Position numbers and translations under genes: made by a program. A stretch of DNA of 64,000 nt from Bacteroides xylanisolvens XB1A (GTDB lineage: Bacteria > Bacteroidota > Bacteroidia > Bacteroidales > Bacteroidaceae): positions 1,633,557 through 1,697,556 of the forward strand of contig NC_021017.1 of the NCBI RefSeq assembly GCF_000210075.1. The letters are read 5' to 3'. Shown piece by piece: positions 33,111-42,667 of the stretch (position 1 is the stretch's first letter; the number at the start of each line of letters is the position of its first letter). The notes beneath the pieces were generated by a model. It had not been told where the DNA came from and searched no databases. It was given only the letters and a program-made list of their open reading frames with translations.

Positions 33111-34667
33111 ATGAATGACCTGCTTCGTAAACTCCCTATCGGGATACAGACCTTTGAGAAACTTCGTAAGGGCGATTATCTATATGTAGATAAAACAGAG
33201 CTTGTATGGAAAATAGCTTATACATCTACTCCATACTTCCTGAGTCGTCCACGCCGTTTTGGTAAAAGTCTTCTTCTCTCTACCTTTGAAGCCTACTTTG
33301 AAGGAAAGAAAGAACTCTTCGAAGGGCTTGCCATTGAAAAACTGGAAACGAAATGGGAAAAGCATCCTGTGCTGCATCTGGATTTAAATGCCGAGAAGTA
33401 CGATTCCCCAGAAAGACTTTATGATATCCTCAGCCGTCAACTCACCTTATGGGAAATCCAATATGGCAAAGGAATAGACGAGAACACTCTTTCCGGTCGT
33501 TTCTCCGGCGTCATCCGTCGTGCCTACGAACAAACCGGTAGCAGCGTCGTAGTTCTGGTAGACGAATACGACAAACCTCTATTGCAAGCTTTAGGCAATG
33601 ATGTCTTACTGGATGAATACCGTAAAACTCTGAAAGCCTTTTACGGAGTATTGAAAAGTGCCGACCGCTACCTACGTTTCGTCTTCCTCACAGGAGTAAC
33701 GAAATTCTCACAAGTAAGTGTATTCAGTGACCTCAACCAATTGCAGGACATCACTTTATGGCCCGATTACGGAACCCTTTGCGGCATCACTCTTCAAGAA
33801 TTATTGGATACCTTCCAGCCGGAAATCAAGATACTGGCAGCCAATAATTCCATTTCTTATGATGACGCGGTACAACGAATGACACGTCTCTACGATGGCT
33901 ATCATTTTTGCATTAATTCAGTAGGTATCTTCAACCCGTTCAGTGTACTGAATGTCCTGAAATCAAAAGTGTTCGACAATTACTGGTTCCAGACCGGCAC
34001 ACCGACTTTCCTCGTCGAGATGCTGCAAGAAACCGAATACGACCTGCGTACTTTGCTTGACGGGATCGAAGCACCGTCTTCCATGTTCTCCGAATATCGT
34101 GTAGATTCCAATAATCCGATTCCGTTAATTTACCAAAGTGGCTATCTGACGATAAAAGATTTCGATAGGGAATTTGGTAACTATCTATTGCAATTTCCTA
34201 ATGATGAAGTCCGCTACGGCTTCATTAATTTCCTGGTTCCATTTTACACCGGAGTGAGAAACAGTGACCAAGGATTTTACATCGGCAAGTTTGTACAAGA
34301 ACTTCGTTCGGGAGACTACGATGCCTTTCTTACCCGCCTGCAAGCCTTCTTTGCCGATTTCACCTACGAATTGAACGAGCAGACAGAGCGTCACTACCAA
34401 GTAGTTTTCTATATTGTCTTCAAACTTATGGGACAGTTCACCGATGCCGAAGTACGCAGCGCCCGCGGTCGTGCAGATGCCGTAGTGAAAACACCTAAAT
34501 ATATCTATGTCTTCGAATTCAAGCTGCATGACACAGCAGAAGCGGCATTGAAGCAGATCGACGATAAAGGCTATCTGATACCGTATCAGGCAGACGGACG
34601 TGAAGTGATAAAGATCGGGGTAGAGTTCAGTGCGGAAAAACGCAATATCAGTCGCTGGCTGGTGTGA
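33111..34667 (+). CDS. AAA-ATPase-like / PD-(D/E)XK nuclease-fold protein
   Basis: This 518-aa protein has an N-terminal AAA-ATPase_like domain with the family start LPIGIQTFEKLRKGDYLYVDKT, the P-loop variant SRPRRFGKSLLLSTF and a Walker-B-like VVLVDEYDKPL. The C-terminal part is a PDDEXK_9-type domain (ARGRADAVVKTPKYIYVFEFKLHDTAEAALKQI), with the D...EFK residues of the nuclease fold visible. The family is greatly expanded in Bacteroides, often with many paralogues per genome, and its role is unsettled. A TsaA-like or defence function has been proposed only loosely. It is monocistronic with its own -7 element. The key P-loop Lys-Ser and the EFK triad are intact, so the protein looks functional. 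Confidence 0.85.
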   Translation: MNDLLRKLPIGIQTFEKLRKGDYLYVDKTELVWKIAYTSTPYFLSRPRRFGKSLLLSTFEAYFEGKKELFEGLAIEKLETKWEKHPVLHLDLNAEKYDSPERLYDILSRQLTLWEIQYGKGIDENTLSGRFSGVIRRAYEQTGSSVVVLVDEYDKPLLQALGNDVLLDEYRKTLKAFYGVLKSADRYLRFVFLTGVTKFSQVSVFSDLNQLQDITLWPDYGTLCGITLQELLDTFQPEIKILAANNSISYDDAVQRMTRLYDGYHFCINSVGIFNPFSVLNVLKSKVFDNYWFQTGTPTFLVEMLQETEYDLRTLLDGIEAPSSMFSEYRVDSNNPIPLIYQSGYLTIKDFDREFGNYLLQFPNDEVRYGFINFLVPFYTGVRNSDQGFYIGKFVQELRSGDYDAFLTRLQAFFADFTYELNEQTERHYQVVFYIVFKLMGQFTDAEVRSARGRADAVVKTPKYIYVFEFKLHDTAEAALKQIDDKGYLIPYQADGREVIKIGVEFSAEKRNISRWLV

Positions 34668-34677
34668 ACAGATAAAG

Positions 34678-35880
34678 TTAAATATTATCAGGAGTTACCC
34701 ATATCCATGCGCGATAGCAACTTCTCCTATGAACAGGAACCAAAGGTAAATAACCGGAGTACACTCTACCTTCCCTGATTTCCAACGGATAAGTTGCGGA
34801 CATTCGTTCATGTTCCTGCAAGGCTTCACCTTCCGAAGGATGATAATCAATCACAAAACGCCCTGTTGAACCAGAACGTACATAACGGTCATATAAAAAA
34901 CGCGCAACAACTCCCATATTCATGCGCAGATTAATTTCCACACAGGGATGAATCCGAAAAACCGGCTTTTCATTTTCCGGAAACCGACAAATCATCATAT
35001 CAACCCCAAGATAACCTTTATAAACGGTTCCTACCAACGCAGAAAGTCTATATTTCAAACAGTTCTCCAAATCCGTCAGAACCTTTGAAGGGACATATTG
35101 CGAAAGTTGTTTCCAGATTGCCTCATTAGAAAGCAAACGATTCCCTTCATACATTCCACTCTTTCCGGTATGGAAGAGGGAATATCCCATAAATGTCACT
35201 TCACCTGTACCATCGGAATAAAACTCCATGGCAAAGTCTTCTACCTTATTATATATAGGTTCCGCAATGATTCCACCCTGCGAAGCAGCCACACGCGTAC
35301 ACCAACCGGATATAAAAGGAGTAAATATGCCTTTACACCAGTTCAAGCCTTTACCGCTTCCCGAAAGCGGAGCTTTCAACAGGCAGCATTCCCGCTCTTC
35401 CACAAAGGTTTTCCATTCTTCTTGTGTCTTCAAATAATAAGATTCTCCGCAGAAATATTCATTCAGTTGTAATTCCGGAAGCAATGAGACGGCTTTAGAA
35501 CGATGGGAGTATTCCCGCAGACCGTTTAATTGCTCCATAGAAGGCAACAGGGCTTCATCCACGCCCAGCCCTGAAAGCCGTTTCCGCAAAGCTACATCCC
35601 ACCCCCAAGGACGAATATCCAAATCCGGTCCGACAGCAAGTTCCGGTTCAGTCATCAAATGAATCGAAACTCCCAGCAATTCCTGCATTTGCTTCAAATA
35701 ATCCAGATTATAAGCGGAAGAAGCTAATACAGCACTCCCCTCCTCTGCATACCACATCGGAAGCAAAGCCAACTCGGAAGCCATACGTCTGGCCGAAGCT
35801 GGAGCCATATAATTAGTTTCACCGCTGGCCAACGCCAAGTCATGTTCCGGATTGAATATATAAAGAGCCTTTTTTGTCAT
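34678..35880 (-). CDS. ATP-grasp-like hypothetical protein
   Basis: From ATG 35880 the product is about 400 aa starting MTKKALYIFNPEHDLALASG. The N-terminal domain is of unknown type. The middle contains LLKAPLSGSGKGLNWCKG, resembling the glycine-rich ATP-binding loop of ATP-grasp ligases. Later GVDMMICRF and HPCVEINLRMNMG carry the acidic and Asn residues expected for metal binding in that fold. An upstream in-frame ATG at 35910 lies inside the -7 region and is unlikely. It converges on the AAA/PDDEXK gene with a 10-bp gap. The substrate is unknown. There is no signal peptide. Confidence 0.65.
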   Translation of the reverse strand: MTKKALYIFNPEHDLALASGETNYMAPASARRMASELALLPMWYAEEGSAVLASSAYNLDYLKQMQELLGVSIHLMTEPELAVGPDLDIRPWGWDVALRKRLSGLGVDEALLPSMEQLNGLREYSHRSKAVSLLPELQLNEYFCGESYYLKTQEEWKTFVEERECCLLKAPLSGSGKGLNWCKGIFTPFISGWCTRVAASQGGIIAEPIYNKVEDFAMEFYSDGTGEVTFMGYSLFHTGKSGMYEGNRLLSNEAIWKQLSQYVPSKVLTDLENCLKYRLSALVGTVYKGYLGVDMMICRFPENEKPVFRIHPCVEINLRMNMGVVARFLYDRYVRSGSTGRFVIDYHPSEGEALQEHERMSATYPLEIREGRVYSGYLPLVPVHRRSCYRAWIWVTPDNI

Positions 35881-35907
35881 TTCAAATGAATTCAAAACTT
35901 TATTCTG

Positions 35908-35915
35908 CAAATATA
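35908..35915 (-). promoter_or_regulatory. promoter of ATP-grasp-like gene
   Basis: TATATTTG on the minus strand, supporting the start at 35880. Confidence 0.55.
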
Positions 35916-35987
35916 TACAGGAAATAGTCAGGAATGACTACAATAAACAGAAAGTTGGAATTAAACACACAATTTTGCCATCTCTAC

Positions 35988-36018
35988 TTTGCAAATCCTA
36001 AAAAAAGCAGTATATTTG
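35988..36018 (+). promoter_or_regulatory. promoter of AAA/DUF4143 ATPase gene
   Basis: TTTG (35988-35991), 19 bp, TATATTTG (36011-36018). It overlaps the upstream in-frame ATG at 35989, so ATG 36043 is the real start. Confidence 0.8.
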
Positions 36019-36042
36019 CCACCCGAAAAACAAAGAACTGAA

Positions 36043-37221
36043 ATGGAATCATTCTACCGCACACACGCCTACCTCGTTGAGCACACCAATGCCCCCGTTC
36101 GCCGCGATCTTATGGACGAGATCGACTGGAGCGACCGCCTGATTGGTATCAAAGGGACACGTGGCGTAGGAAAAACCACTTTCCTTCTCCAATACGCCAA
36201 AGAGAAATTCGGGAACGACCGTTCCTGTCTGTTCATCAACATGAACAACTTCTATTTCTCGGGCCACAGCATTGTAGACTTCGCCAACGAATTTCAGAAA
36301 CGTGGCGGAAAAGTATTGTTGATCGACCAGGTGTTCAAACATCCGGAATGGAGCAAAGAGTTACGCATGTGTTACGACCGTTTTCCTAACCTGAAAATTG
36401 TCTTCACCGGCTCGTCCGTGATGCGACTGAAAGAAGAAAATCTTGAATTACGTGATATCGCCAAGAGCTATAACCTGCGTGGATTTTCTTTCCGTGAATT
36501 CCTAAACTTGCAAACAGGCATGAAATTCAGGGCATATAGCCTCGAAGAAATTCTTAGCACTCACGAACAGATTGCCAAAGGAGTACTCTCCAAAGTTCGT
36601 CCGTTGGATTATTTCCAGGATTATCTGCACCACGGCTTCTATCCGTTCTTCCTCGAAAAGCGTAACTTTTCGGAGAATTTACTGAAAACGATGAACATGA
36701 TGGTGGAAGTAGATATACTTCTCATCAAACAAATTGAACTGAAATATCTTTCAAAGATAAAAAAATTACTATATTTGCTCGCTGTCGACGGGCCGAAGGC
36801 TCCAAATGTGAGCCAACTGGCAAGCGACATACAGACATCTCGCGCCACGGTGATGAACTATATCAAGTATCTGGCAGATGCGCGACTCATTAATCTGGTT
36901 TATCCGAAAGGGGAAGAATTCCCTAAAAAACCTTCAAAGATAATGATGCACAACTCCAACCTGATGTATTCCATCTATCCGGTGAAAGTGGAAGAGCAGG
37001 ATGTGCTTGACACATTCTTTGCAAATTCTTTATGGAAAGACCATAAGGTACATAAAGGAGATAAAAACGTCTCTTTTATGGTGGACGAAGTAATGCCGTT
37101 CAAAATTTGCCAGGAAGGCGCAAAGATCAAGAACAATCCGAATGTAACGTACGCGTTGCATAAGGCTGAAATAGGTCGGGGCAACCAGATACCTCTCTGG
37201 ATGTTCGGCTTTTTATATTAA
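36043..37221 (+). CDS. AAA_14/DUF4143 ATPase
   Basis: From ATG 36043 the product is about 392 aa starting MESFYRTHAYLVEHTNAPVR. Walker A is GIKGTRGVGKTTFLLQYA, Walker B is GGKVLLIDQVFKH and sensor-like FTGSSVMRL follows. The C-terminal third carries a winged-helix region (VSQLASDIQTSRATVMNYIKYLADARLINLVYP) as in DUF4143 proteins. In place of the usual DE after the Walker B strand there is IDQ, so the catalytic Glu may be replaced by Gln. Related proteins are common in gut Bacteroides and of unknown role. nifJ begins 32 bp after the stop, which could mean read-through transcription. Confidence 0.85.
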   Translation: MESFYRTHAYLVEHTNAPVRRDLMDEIDWSDRLIGIKGTRGVGKTTFLLQYAKEKFGNDRSCLFINMNNFYFSGHSIVDFANEFQKRGGKVLLIDQVFKHPEWSKELRMCYDRFPNLKIVFTGSSVMRLKEENLELRDIAKSYNLRGFSFREFLNLQTGMKFRAYSLEEILSTHEQIAKGVLSKVRPLDYFQDYLHHGFYPFFLEKRNFSENLLKTMNMMVEVDILLIKQIELKYLSKIKKLLYLLAVDGPKAPNVSQLASDIQTSRATVMNYIKYLADARLINLVYPKGEEFPKKPSKIMMHNSNLMYSIYPVKVEEQDVLDTFFANSLWKDHKVHKGDKNVSFMVDEVMPFKICQEGAKIKNNPNVTYALHKAEIGRGNQIPLWMFGFLY

Positions 37222-37253
37222 AAGATTTATTTACTTAAATATTTAATTTAGTT

Positions 37254-40200
37254 ATGACTAAACAGAAGAAATTCATCACTTGTGATGGTAACCAGGCTGC
37301 AGCGCATATCTCGTATATGTTCTCTGAAGTAGCAGCTATCTACCCCATCACTCCTTCTTCGACTATGGCTGAGTACGTAGACGAATGGGCTGCCGCAGGA
37401 CGTAAGAACATCTTCGGCGAAACAGTATTGGTACAGGAAATGCAATCTGAAGGTGGTGCTGCCGGTGCAGTTCACGGTTCTCTTCAGGCTGGTGCGTTGA
37501 CTACTACTTACACTGCTTCCCAGGGTCTTCTCCTGATGATCCCTAACATGTACAAAATTGCCGGTGAGTTCTTGCCTTGCGTATTCCATGTATCTGCTCG
37601 TACATTGGCTTCTCACGCATTGTGTATCTTCGGTGACCACCAAGACGTAATGTCAGCTCGTCAGACTGGCTTTGCTATGTTGGCTGAAGGCTCTGTACAG
37701 GAAGTTATGGATTTGGCTGGTGTTGCTCACTTGGCTACCATCAAATCTCGCGTTCCGTTCATGAACTTCTTCGATGGTTTCCGTACATCTCACGAAATCC
37801 AAAAGATTGAAATGTTGGAAAATGATGATCTTGCTCCGCTGATCGACCAAGAAGCTTTGGCTGAATTCCGTGCCCGCGCACTGAACCCGATGAAACCGGT
37901 AGCTCGTGGTATGGCTGAAAATCCTGACCATTTCTTCCAACATCGTGAATCATGCAACAACTACTACGAAGCAGTTCCTGCTATCGTAGAAGAATACATG
38001 AATGAAATTTCTAAGATCACAGGTCGTAAATACGGTTTGTTCGATTACTATGGTGCAGAAGATGCAGAACGCGTAATTATCGCTATGGGTTCTGTAACAG
38101 AAGCTGCCCGCGAAGCTATCGACTACCTGGTAGCAAACGGCGAAAAAGTGGGTATGGTTGCCGTACACCTGTATCGTCCGTTCTCTGCTAAACACTTCCT
38201 GGCTGCTGTACCTAAGACTGCTAAAACTATCGCAGTTCTTGACCGTACTAAAGAACCGGGTGCTAACGGCGAACCTCTTTACCTTGACGTTAAAGACTGC
38301 TTCTACGGTGCAGAAAATGCTCCGGTTATCGTTGGCGGTCGCTACGGTTTGGGTTCAAAAGATACTACTCCTGCTCAAATCCTTTCAGTATTCGAAAACT
38401 TGGCTATGCCAATGCCGAAGAACCACTTCACTATCGGTATCGTAGACGACGTTACTTTCACTTCTCTTCCTCAAAAAGAAGAAATCGCTTTAGGCGGCGA
38501 AGGTATGTTCGAAGCTAAATTCTACGGTTTGGGTGCTGACGGTACAGTAGGTGCTAACAAGAACTCTGTAAAGATTATCGGTGACAACACTGACAAACAC
38601 TGCCAGGCTTACTTCTCTTATGACTCTAAGAAGTCGGGCGGTTTCACTTGTTCTCACTTGCGTTTCGGTGACAATCCAATCCGTTCTACTTATCTGGTAA
38701 ATACTCCGAACTTCGTTGCTTGTCACGTTCAGGCTTACCTGCACATGTACGATGTAACTCGTGGTTTGCGTAAGAACGGTTCTTTCTTGCTGAACACAAT
38801 CTGGGAAGGTGAAGAACTGGCTAAGAACCTGCCTAACAAGGTTAAGAAATATTTTGCACAGAACAACATTTCTGTATACTATATCAACGCAACACAAATT
38901 GCACTGGAAATTGGTTTGGGTAACCGTACCAACACAATCCTTCAATCTGCATTCTTCCGTATCACAGGCGTTATTCCTGTAGAACAAGCTGTTGAGCAGA
39001 TGAAGAAATTCATCGTTAAGTCTTACGGCAAGAAGGGTGAAGACGTTGTTAACAAGAACTATGCTGCCGTTGACCGTGGTGGTGAATACAAGACTTTGGC
39101 TGTTGATCCTGCTTGGGCTAACCTTCCGGATGACGCAAAAGCTGAAAACAACGATCCTGCATTCATCAACGAAGTAGTTCGTCCGATCAATGCACAAGAC
39201 GGTGACTTGTTGCCGGTATCTGCATTCAAGGGTATCGAAGACGGTACTTGGTATCAAGGTACTGCTAAATACGAAAAACGTGGTGTAGCTGCATTCGTTC
39301 CTGAATGGAATCCGGAAAACTGTATCCAGTGTAACAAGTGTGCATACGTTTGTCCTCACGCTTCTATCCGTCCGTTCGTACTCGACGCTGAAGAGCAGAA
39401 GGGTGCTAAGTTCGAACAACTGAAAGCTGTAGGTAAAGCATTCGACGGTATGACATTCCGTATCCAGGTGGACGTTCTCGACTGTCTGGGTTGCGGTAAC
39501 TGTGCCGACATCTGTCCGGGTAATCCGAAGAAGGGTGGCAAAGCATTGACAATGAAACACCTCGAAAGCCAATTGGCTCAAGCTGAAAACTGGACTTACT
39601 GTGCTGAAAACGTGAAGACTAAACAACATCTTGTTGATATCAAGGCTAACGTGAAGAACTCACAGTTCGCTACTCCGTTGTTTGAGTTCTCCGGCGCTTG
39701 CTCTGGTTGTGGTGAAACTCCATACGTGAAATTGATTTCTCAATTGTTCGGTGACCGTGAAATGGTTGCTAACGCTACCGGATGTTCTTCTATCTACTCT
39801 GGTTCTGTTCCTTCTACTCCGTATACTACAAACGAAAACGGACACGGTCCTGCTTGGGCTAACTCACTGTTCGAAGACTTCTGTGAATTCGGTTTGGGTA
39901 TGGAACTGGCTAACGAAAAGATGCGTGCTCGTCTCGTGAAAGTGATGAACGAGGCTATTGCTGCTGATTGCACTCCTGCTGAAGTGAAAGAACTGTTCGC
40001 TGAATGGATCAACAATATGCTGGATGCGGACAAGACTAAGGAATTGGCTGCTAAGATCATTCCGGTTGTTGAAGCTAACAAGGATAAATGTAACCACTGC
40101 AAACAAATCGCTGAACTGCAACAATATCTTGTAAAACGCAGCCAGTGGATCATTGGTGGTGACGGTGCTTCTTACGATATCGGTTATGGTGGTCTTGACC

Positions 40201-40802
40201 ATGTAATCGCTTCCGGTAAGGACGTTAACATCCTCGTTCTGGATACTGAAGTTTACTCTAACACAGGTGGTCAGTCTTCTAAAGCTACTCCGGTAGGTGC
40301 TATCGCTAAGTTCGCTGCTGCTGGTAAGCGCGTACGTAAGAAAGACCTCGGTCTGATGGCTACTACTTACGGTTATGTATATGTTGCACAGATCGCTATG
40401 GGTGCTGACCAAGCTCAAACTCTGAAAGCTATCCGTGAAGCTGAAGCATATCCGGGACCATCTTTGATTATCGCTTACGCTCCATGTATCAACCACGGTC
40501 TGAAAGCAGGTATGGGTAAGAGCCAGGAAGAAGAAGAAAAAGCTGTTAAGTGCGGTTACTGGCACTTGTGGCGTTACAACCCGGCTTTGGAAGAAGAAGG
40601 CAAGAACCCATTCCAATTGGATAGCAAAGAACCGAACTGGGAAGATTTCCAAGGTTTCTTGAAGGGTGAAGTTCGTTACGCTTCTGTAATGAAACAATAT
40701 CCTGCTGAAGCTGAAGAACTGTTTAAAGCTGCTGAAGAAAACGCTAAATGGCGTTACAACAGCTACAAACGTTTGGCTAGAGAAAACTGGGGTGCTGAAT
40801 AA
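37254..40802 (+). CDS. nifJ: pyruvate:ferredoxin (flavodoxin) oxidoreductase
   Basis: This 1182-aa homodimeric enzyme oxidises pyruvate to acetyl-CoA and CO2 and reduces ferredoxin or flavodoxin. The N-terminus CDGNQAAAHISYMFSEVAAIYPITPSS is the pyruvate-binding domain. Two 4Fe-4S ferredoxin motifs are present in the middle (CIQCNKCAYVCP and CLGCGNCADICPG). The C-terminal TPP domain has FEFSGACSGCGETPYVKL and GGDGASYDIGYGGLDH, with proximal-cluster Cys residues. All domains are full length. Codon use is strongly biased (GCT, GGT, AAC), unlike its neighbours, as expected for a highly expressed central-metabolism gene. The upstream gap is only 32 bp and no promoter is visible there. Confidence 0.97.
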   Translation: MTKQKKFITCDGNQAAAHISYMFSEVAAIYPITPSSTMAEYVDEWAAAGRKNIFGETVLVQEMQSEGGAAGAVHGSLQAGALTTTYTASQGLLLMIPNMYKIAGEFLPCVFHVSARTLASHALCIFGDHQDVMSARQTGFAMLAEGSVQEVMDLAGVAHLATIKSRVPFMNFFDGFRTSHEIQKIEMLENDDLAPLIDQEALAEFRARALNPMKPVARGMAENPDHFFQHRESCNNYYEAVPAIVEEYMNEISKITGRKYGLFDYYGAEDAERVIIAMGSVTEAAREAIDYLVANGEKVGMVAVHLYRPFSAKHFLAAVPKTAKTIAVLDRTKEPGANGEPLYLDVKDCFYGAENAPVIVGGRYGLGSKDTTPAQILSVFENLAMPMPKNHFTIGIVDDVTFTSLPQKEEIALGGEGMFEAKFYGLGADGTVGANKNSVKIIGDNTDKHCQAYFSYDSKKSGGFTCSHLRFGDNPIRSTYLVNTPNFVACHVQAYLHMYDVTRGLRKNGSFLLNTIWEGEELAKNLPNKVKKYFAQNNISVYYINATQIALEIGLGNRTNTILQSAFFRITGVIPVEQAVEQMKKFIVKSYGKKGEDVVNKNYAAVDRGGEYKTLAVDPAWANLPDDAKAENNDPAFINEVVRPINAQDGDLLPVSAFKGIEDGTWYQGTAKYEKRGVAAFVPEWNPENCIQCNKCAYVCPHASIRPFVLDAEEQKGAKFEQLKAVGKAFDGMTFRIQVDVLDCLGCGNCADICPGNPKKGGKALTMKHLESQLAQAENWTYCAENVKTKQHLVDIKANVKNSQFATPLFEFSGACSGCGETPYVKLISQLFGDREMVANATGCSSIYSGSVPSTPYTTNENGHGPAWANSLFEDFCEFGLGMELANEKMRARLVKVMNEAIAADCTPAEVKELFAEWINNMLDADKTKELAAKIIPVVEANKDKCNHCKQIAELQQYLVKRSQWIIGGDGASYDIGYGGLDHVIASGKDVNILVLDTEVYSNTGGQSSKATPVGAIAKFAAAGKRVRKKDLGLMATTYGYVYVAQIAMGADQAQTLKAIREAEAYPGPSLIIAYAPCINHGLKAGMGKSQEEEEKAVKCGYWHLWRYNPALEEEGKNPFQLDSKEPNWEDFQGFLKGEVRYASVMKQYPAEAEELFKAAEENAKWRYNSYKRLARENWGAE

Positions 40803-40825
40803 TAGTAATACCCTATAAATATAAA

Positions 40826-40858
40826 ACGGTAATCTTGTAGAAGATTACCGTTTTTTTT
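40826..40858 (+). terminator. nifJ terminator
   Basis: 11-bp stem ACGGTAATCTT / AAGATTACCGT with a GTAG loop, followed by T8. Confidence 0.9.
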
Positions 40859-40955
40859 ATTGTATGAACTCTGTCTAACATAAACAATACTCCCTTTTTC
40901 CCACTAGAGTTCATGTCTATTTTATATTTAAAATTAAGAATAACAATGCTCCAAT

Positions 40956-41822
40956 CTATTTATTCTCAGACTTCGGAATCCAACTATCCACCAACTGCCG
41001 ATGTTCATCCCTCCATTTGCGGGCTATTTCTTCTTCATCCATCCGGGCATCCTTCATAGCTGTCATAAAAGAGCTAAGTTCTTCTGTCGTTAGTTTAATG
41101 TTGCCAAAGAATTCGGCAGCAAACGGATCTTTCTCACTGAATCCTTTCCATGCAATAGCATGTATTTCTTCCAAGTCTCCATATACTTTCTTCGGATCAT
41201 CCAAGAATTTCAAGTCAAACTGGTCGAACATCCAATGCGGTGTCCACCCCGTAATGACAATCCATTCTCCTTTGTCCATCGCTTTTTTCAAAGAAGCCAG
41301 CATGGTGGAACTACTTGAAGTCATGAGGGTATACCCATCAAGTCCGTAAGCAGCAATGGCCTTATCGGTCGTCTTCATTATCCCTGCTCCCGCATCAATT
41401 CCTACTATTTCGGAAGAAAAACGGTCTTTGTTAGCTTCCAGCTCACTAATAGACTGGATCGTAACATATTGAGGAACAACCAGTCCTACACGGGCTTCTC
41501 CATATACCTCCCCCAAAAATTCGATGCTGTCTCCATACTGATCCATATAATCTTTCATCGTTATTGGTAACCATGCATCCAGAAAGACATCAGATTTCTT
41601 TCCTGACATAGATACAAAAATAGGGGCAAGATCAGCATTTTGCAATTCAACCTCATATCCATGCTCTTCCAATACCACCTTGGCCAAATGACTCATGGCA
41701 ATACCTTCCAGCCAATTGGCATAGGCTATTTTTACTTTCTTTTTCTCTAAGCCTGAATTAGTACAGGAAGCTAGCAAAAGCATAGCTGACAATACTATTC
41801 CTACTATTTTATATATTCTCAT
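40956..41822 (-). CDS. proX: glycine betaine/proline ABC transporter substrate-binding lipoprotein
   Basis: This 288-aa protein has a lipoprotein signal (MRIYKIVGIVLSAMLLLASC). The mature part is an OpuAC-type binding domain starting VKIAYANWLEGIAMSHLAKVVLEEHGY, with the conserved DAWLPITM, GLVVPQYV and VITGWTPHWMFDQFDLKFLDDP segments. The aromatic residues of that fold (W in DAWLP and TGWTPHW) would form the cage around the quaternary amine. It ends the three-gene operon and starts 20 bp after the permease stop. It would deliver betaine-like osmolytes to the permease. Confidence 0.9.
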   Translation of the reverse strand: MRIYKIVGIVLSAMLLLASCTNSGLEKKKVKIAYANWLEGIAMSHLAKVVLEEHGYEVELQNADLAPIFVSMSGKKSDVFLDAWLPITMKDYMDQYGDSIEFLGEVYGEARVGLVVPQYVTIQSISELEANKDRFSSEIVGIDAGAGIMKTTDKAIAAYGLDGYTLMTSSSSTMLASLKKAMDKGEWIVITGWTPHWMFDQFDLKFLDDPKKVYGDLEEIHAIAWKGFSEKDPFAAEFFGNIKLTTEELSSFMTAMKDARMDEEEIARKWRDEHRQLVDSWIPKSENK

Positions 41823-41842
41823 ACGTATTTTATCCTTTCCGT

Positions 41843-42667
41843 TTAGTTCTTATTTTTTCGTCCTGCCATTCCTTGTGTGATACGGTCTAAGATAATAGCT
41901 AAAATAACAACTGCTATACCACCTTCAAACCCAAGTCCGATTTTCATTTGGGTAATACCTTTCAATACAATTTCTCCCAGACCACCGGCAGCAATCATGG
42001 CAGCAATGACAACCATAGAAAGCGACATCATTATTGTCTGGTTGACACCAGTCAGGATAGTGGGCAACGCCAAAGGAAGCTGCACTTTATACAATAACTG
42101 CCAACGGGTAGCTCCGAACGAACGGGAAGCTTCCACTACATTTTTAGGAACTTGCCGTATTCCCAATCCGGTAAGGCGGACCACAGGAGGCATAGCAAAG
42201 ATAATGGTGGCAAACACTCCTGGCACTGCTCCCAATCCGAAAAATAAAACGGCAGGAATCAGATAAACAAAAGCAGGCATCGTCTGCATCAAGTCGAGAA
42301 CAGGACGAAGTATTTTCTCTGCACGCGGACTGTTTGCCGTCCACACTCCTAAAGGTACACCAACAATCAGGGCCAGACAGGTAGATGAAAAAACAAGAGC
42401 CAGGGTTTGCATAGTAGCCTCCCAAAATCCCATTCCATAAATCAGTAATAATCCCAATGCGGTGAAAATTGCCGTACCACGTCCTGCCTTCATCCATGCG
42501 AGTGCAGCAAGCACTAGAATGGTTATATAAAAAGGTATTCCAAAAAGTACGTGTTGGAATCCTATAATAAAACTACCGATGCCTGCATTCACGGCATCAA
42601 AGAAAGTGGAAAAATGTACCATCATCCAATTGATGGCCATCTCTATATATTGTCCTATATTTATCAT
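41843..42667 (-). CDS. proW: glycine betaine/proline ABC transporter permease
   Basis: This 274-aa integral membrane protein has six to seven hydrophobic segments. The cytoplasmic EAA loop signature is VVEASRSFGATRWQLLYKVQLPLALPTILTGVNQ, which contacts the ATPase. DLMQTMPAFVYLIPAVLFFGLG is the typical transmembrane core of OpuAB/ProW. It overlaps the ATPase gene by 4 bp (ATGA), implying translational coupling. Single permease domain, not fused to the binding protein. Confidence 0.93.
   Translation of the reverse strand: MINIGQYIEMAINWMMVHFSTFFDAVNAGIGSFIIGFQHVLFGIPFYITILVLAALAWMKAGRGTAIFTALGLLLIYGMGFWEATMQTLALVFSSTCLALIVGVPLGVWTANSPRAEKILRPVLDLMQTMPAFVYLIPAVLFFGLGAVPGVFATIIFAMPPVVRLTGLGIRQVPKNVVEASRSFGATRWQLLYKVQLPLALPTILTGVNQTIMMSLSMVVIAAMIAAGGLGEIVLKGITQMKIGLGFEGGIAVVILAIILDRITQGMAGRKNKN

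Noticed and set aside
38490-39629. Long open frame of 379 codons antisense to nifJ
   Set aside because: A shadow of strongly biased nifJ codons; Ser/Thr/Val-rich with no domain, and the opposite strand is an unambiguous enzyme.
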